NCBI RefSeq assembly: GCF_003788585.1
Contig: NZ_AYKG01000002.1
Coordinates: forward strand, 23,665-87,664
DNA: 64,000 bases
DNA from: Salinisphaera japonica YTM-1
Lineage (GTDB): Bacteria; Pseudomonadota; Gammaproteobacteria; Nevskiales; Salinisphaeraceae
Reading direction: 5' to 3'
Position numbers and translations under genes: made by a program. Position 1 is the stretch's first letter; each line of letters opens with the position of its first letter. Below the pieces are notes generated by a model. That model was not told where the DNA came from. It saw nothing but the letters and a program-made list of their open reading frames with translations, and searched no databases. Positions 62,326-64,000 of the stretch are shown here, piece by piece.

Positions 62326-63198
62326 ATGGCCAATCAAATGACCGTTTCTTCGCGTCAGATGAACCTGCCGACCCTGTCCTCGGCTAGTATCGAATCCTAT
62401 CTCCAGGCGGTGTCGAACATCCCGGTGCTCGACCAGGACGACGAGCAGACGCTTGCCCGTCGCCTGCGCGACGATGCCGATATCGAGGCTGCACAGAAGC
62501 TGATTCTGTCCAACCTGCGTTTCGTCGTGCACGTCGCCCGTGGTTATTCCGGCTACGGTCTGCCGCTGGCCGACCTGGTCCAGGAAGGCAATATCGGCCT
62601 GATGAAGGCCGTGAAGCGTTTCGACCCGGACGTTGGCGTGCGTCTGATTTCGTTCGCCGTACACTGGATTCGCGCCGAGATTCACGAATATATCCTGCGC
62701 AACTGGCGCATCGTGAAAGTCGCCACCACCAAGGCCCAGCGCAAGCTGTTCTTCAACCTGCGTAGCTCCAAGAAACGCCTGGGCTGGATGAACACCGGCG
62801 AAGTCGAGGCCGTGGCCACCGATCTGGGCGTCAAGCCGGAAACGGTGCTACAGATGGAGCGTCGTCTATCCGGCGGTGATCAGTCCTTCAATGCCCTGCC
62901 GACGGCCAACGAAGATAACGTCTACTCGCCGGAAGATTATCTGTCATCCGACGACGGTGATGATCCGGCCTCGGATATCGAGAACGACAACTGGCAGACC
63001 TATCAGCATGCCAATCTCGAACGGGCCATGATCGGCCTGGACGAGCGCAGCCGCGATATTCTCGAATCACGCTGGCTGCGAGAGGACGGCAAGATCGGCC
63101 TGCAAGAGCTCGGCAACAAGTACGGCGTCTCTGCCGAACGTATCCGCCAGCTCGAAGTGGCCGCAATCAAGAAACTGCGCGGCTCCATGGCCGCCTGA
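62326..63198 (+). CDS. rpoH: RNA polymerase sigma factor RpoH (sigma-32)
   Basis: Heat-shock sigma factor, 290 residues. Region 2 is [20 protein letters not shown] near 63-82, followed by [19 protein letters not shown]. The RpoH box [17 protein letters not shown] lies near 132-148, and region 4.2 is [20 protein letters not shown] near 266-285. GGAGG at 62315-62319 supports the ATG at 62326; another ATG at 62338 is possible. The acidic Asp-rich segment [11 protein letters not shown] near 206-217 is somewhat longer than I expect. It ends the ftsYEX-rpoH block. Confidence 0.97.
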   Translation: MANQMTVSSRQMNLPTLSSASIESYLQAVSNIPVLDQDDEQTLARRLRDDADIEAAQKLILSNLRFVVHVARGYSGYGLPLADLVQEGNIGLMKAVKRFDPDVGVRLISFAVHWIRAEIHEYILRNWRIVKVATTKAQRKLFFNLRSSKKRLGWMNTGEVEAVATDLGVKPETVLQMERRLSGGDQSFNALPTANEDNVYSPEDYLSSDDGDDPASDIENDNWQTYQHANLERAMIGLDERSRDILESRWLREDGKIGLQELGNKYGVSAERIRQLEVAAIKKLRGSMAA

Positions 63199-63222
63199 TC
63201 CGCCGATCTTCGTAGCCTGGCC

Positions 63223-63252
63223 AAGCCGGCACCCTCGGGTGCCGGCTTTTTT
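63223..63252 (+). terminator. Rho-independent terminator of rpoH
   Basis: AAGCCGGCACCC and GGGTGCCGGCTT form a 12-base stem with a two-base TC loop, followed by a T-run to 63252. Confidence 0.95.
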
Positions 63253-63284
63253 GTGCTTATCGTTTGCGTATGACTACGGGCTTA

Positions 63285-63535
63285 TTTTTGTCCGCCGATG
63301 GACACCGATGTAACGCAGATTGCTTGATGCGACCGAATCAGCCGCGAGTTATAGCTACAGATACAAAGTATCGGTGGCCACGGGACAAGGCGCTATGCCG
63401 CCTAAAAGAATCTTGTCCGCGAATGAACGCGAATACACGCGAATGAAAGACAAGACAGTCCGCAGATTGCACAGATGACACAGATTGGCTCACCGGGGCA
63501 CCAGCGAACGAGTCATCGCCGCTCACCGACTGGCT
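63285..63535. repeat. Complex non-coding repeat, unit A
   Basis: Contains CCGCCGATGGACACCGATGT then AACGCAGATTG, CGCGAATGAACGCGAATACA, and AAGACAAGACAGTCCGCAGA then TTGCACAGATGAC, ending CATCGCCGCTCACCGACTGG. No gene. The same modules recur in the same order in unit B, with smaller matches at 3029-3055. Confidence 0.75.
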
Positions 63536-63589
63536 TATCGCGAATAAGGCAGTAAAACGATACGCCAAACGCAAATAAGCAGACCTGTT

Positions 63590-63925
63590 TTATCCGCCGA
63601 TGGACACCGATGTAACGCAGATGGCTCTGGCAATCCGCCGGGTGTTGCGTCGTAGCCGGTCATGGGGCGTCCATCAAGGCATGGCGAACAGGATGCAGAC
63701 AATCCGCAAATTACGCAGATTGGTTGATGCGACTAATCGGCCGCGAGTTGTCGCGACACATACGATGTGTCGGTTGGCGCAAAACGAGGCGCCACGCTGC
63801 CTAGAAAAAATCCTGTCCGCGAATGAAAGACAAGACAGTCCGCAGATTGCACAGATGACGCAGATTGGCTCACGGCGCGTCAGCTAAGGCGTCATCGCAG
63901 CTCACCGACCGATTTATCTGAAGAT
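63590..63925. repeat. Complex non-coding repeat, unit B
   Basis: Repeats the order of unit A: CCGCCGATGGACACCGATGT, ACGCAGATTGGTTGATGCGA, GGCCGCGAGTTGTCGC, CTGTCCGCGAATGAAAGACA, AGACAGTCCGCAGATTGCAC and CATCGCAGCTCACCGACC. It has about 90 extra bases after the first module. Short frames in it have no initiation sites. Confidence 0.75.
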
Positions 63926-63943
63926 TTTAATCGGTGAACTCTA

Positions 63944-64000
63944 GGGCCTGTTGCCGTTTCATGCGAGCGCCGCGTTGGAGACCGCAAATCGTGTCCTGCA
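63944..64000. mobile_element. Miniature inverted-repeat element, family 1 (left end, cut by window)
   Basis: Begins GGGCCTGTTGCCGTTTCATG after a TA, then GCGAGCGCCGCGTTGGAGAC and CGCAAATCGTGTCCTGCA, which follows the short copy at 11272. The right part is outside the window. Confidence 0.8.

Noticed and set aside
63264..63887. Small proteins in the terminal repeat region
   Set aside because: Short frames made of repeat words, with no ribosome sites and no similarity between frames of the two units.
63285..63925. CRISPR array
   Set aside because: The repeats are long, irregular and lack constant direct repeats with unique spacers; there are no cas genes.

Overview
The window is a GC-rich bacterial chromosome segment, almost certainly from a gammaproteobacterium. 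The evidence is the ftsY-ftsE-ftsX-rpoH block, a minCDE operon, E. coli-type FadD and FadE, a monofunctional RibB under an FMN riboswitch, and an AcrR-type operator that closely matches the E. coli one from memory. The overall style, with many fatty-acid, RND and Mce genes at high GC, recalls the halophilic or marine Salinisphaera group, but that is an impression and not a demonstration. I saw no tRNA, rRNA, CRISPR array, prophage or intact transposase.

Layout. 1-8300: the tail of an unknown gene, fadD, an AEC-type carrier, a GMC oxidoreductase, minCDE and an alpha/beta hydrolase. 8400-15200: fadE and a giant surface-type lipoprotein with Ig-like domains. 15400-19500: a four-gene Mce/Pqi-type lipid ABC transporter operon bracketed by two miniature inverted-repeat elements. 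19500-28400: an acrAB-type tripartite efflux operon with its divergent repressor, then sanA and a MoxR/VWA pair that continues the tkt-gap-pgk operon (28384-33601). 33600-37900: an AT-rich control region, a Tat-exported ferritin-like lipoprotein, a GT-C membrane glycosyltransferase, and an FMN riboswitch with ribB. 37900-46900: accessory metabolism with MerR and TetR regulators, an SDR, hydrolases, a di-iron-like protein, a GFA protein, a thioredoxin-like protein and a FadJ-type beta-oxidation enzyme. 46900-50700: the activated-methyl cycle (metK, ahcY, metF). 50700-59430: MarR, a D-hydroxyacid dehydrogenase, a DUF938 methyltransferase, cpdA, thiD-thiE, hemL, and a DedA-PAP2-LssY fusion. 59490-63200: ftsY, ftsE, ftsX, rpoH. 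63250-64000: complex non-coding repeats.

Functional themes are fatty-acid use (fadD, fadE, FadJ type and lipid-linked regulators), envelope lipid handling (Mce operon, DedA fusion, SanA), efflux, division (Min, FtsEX), central carbon flow, and one-carbon and cofactor synthesis.

The most novel signal is non-coding. Two families of miniature inverted-repeat elements (about 297 or 105 nt, and 162 or 266 nt) sit exactly at gene edges. In at least two and probably three genes the stop codon TAG is formed by the TA at the target junction plus the first G of the element. One copy carries a nested 95-nt inverted repeat. Other points of note are a PAP2 domain that has lost its catalytic residues, a MerR protein with an apparently duplicated DNA-binding domain, and an acidic Asp-Ser-Met motif shared by two otherwise unrelated predicted lipoproteins. 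I did not find a convincing new defence or biosynthetic system.
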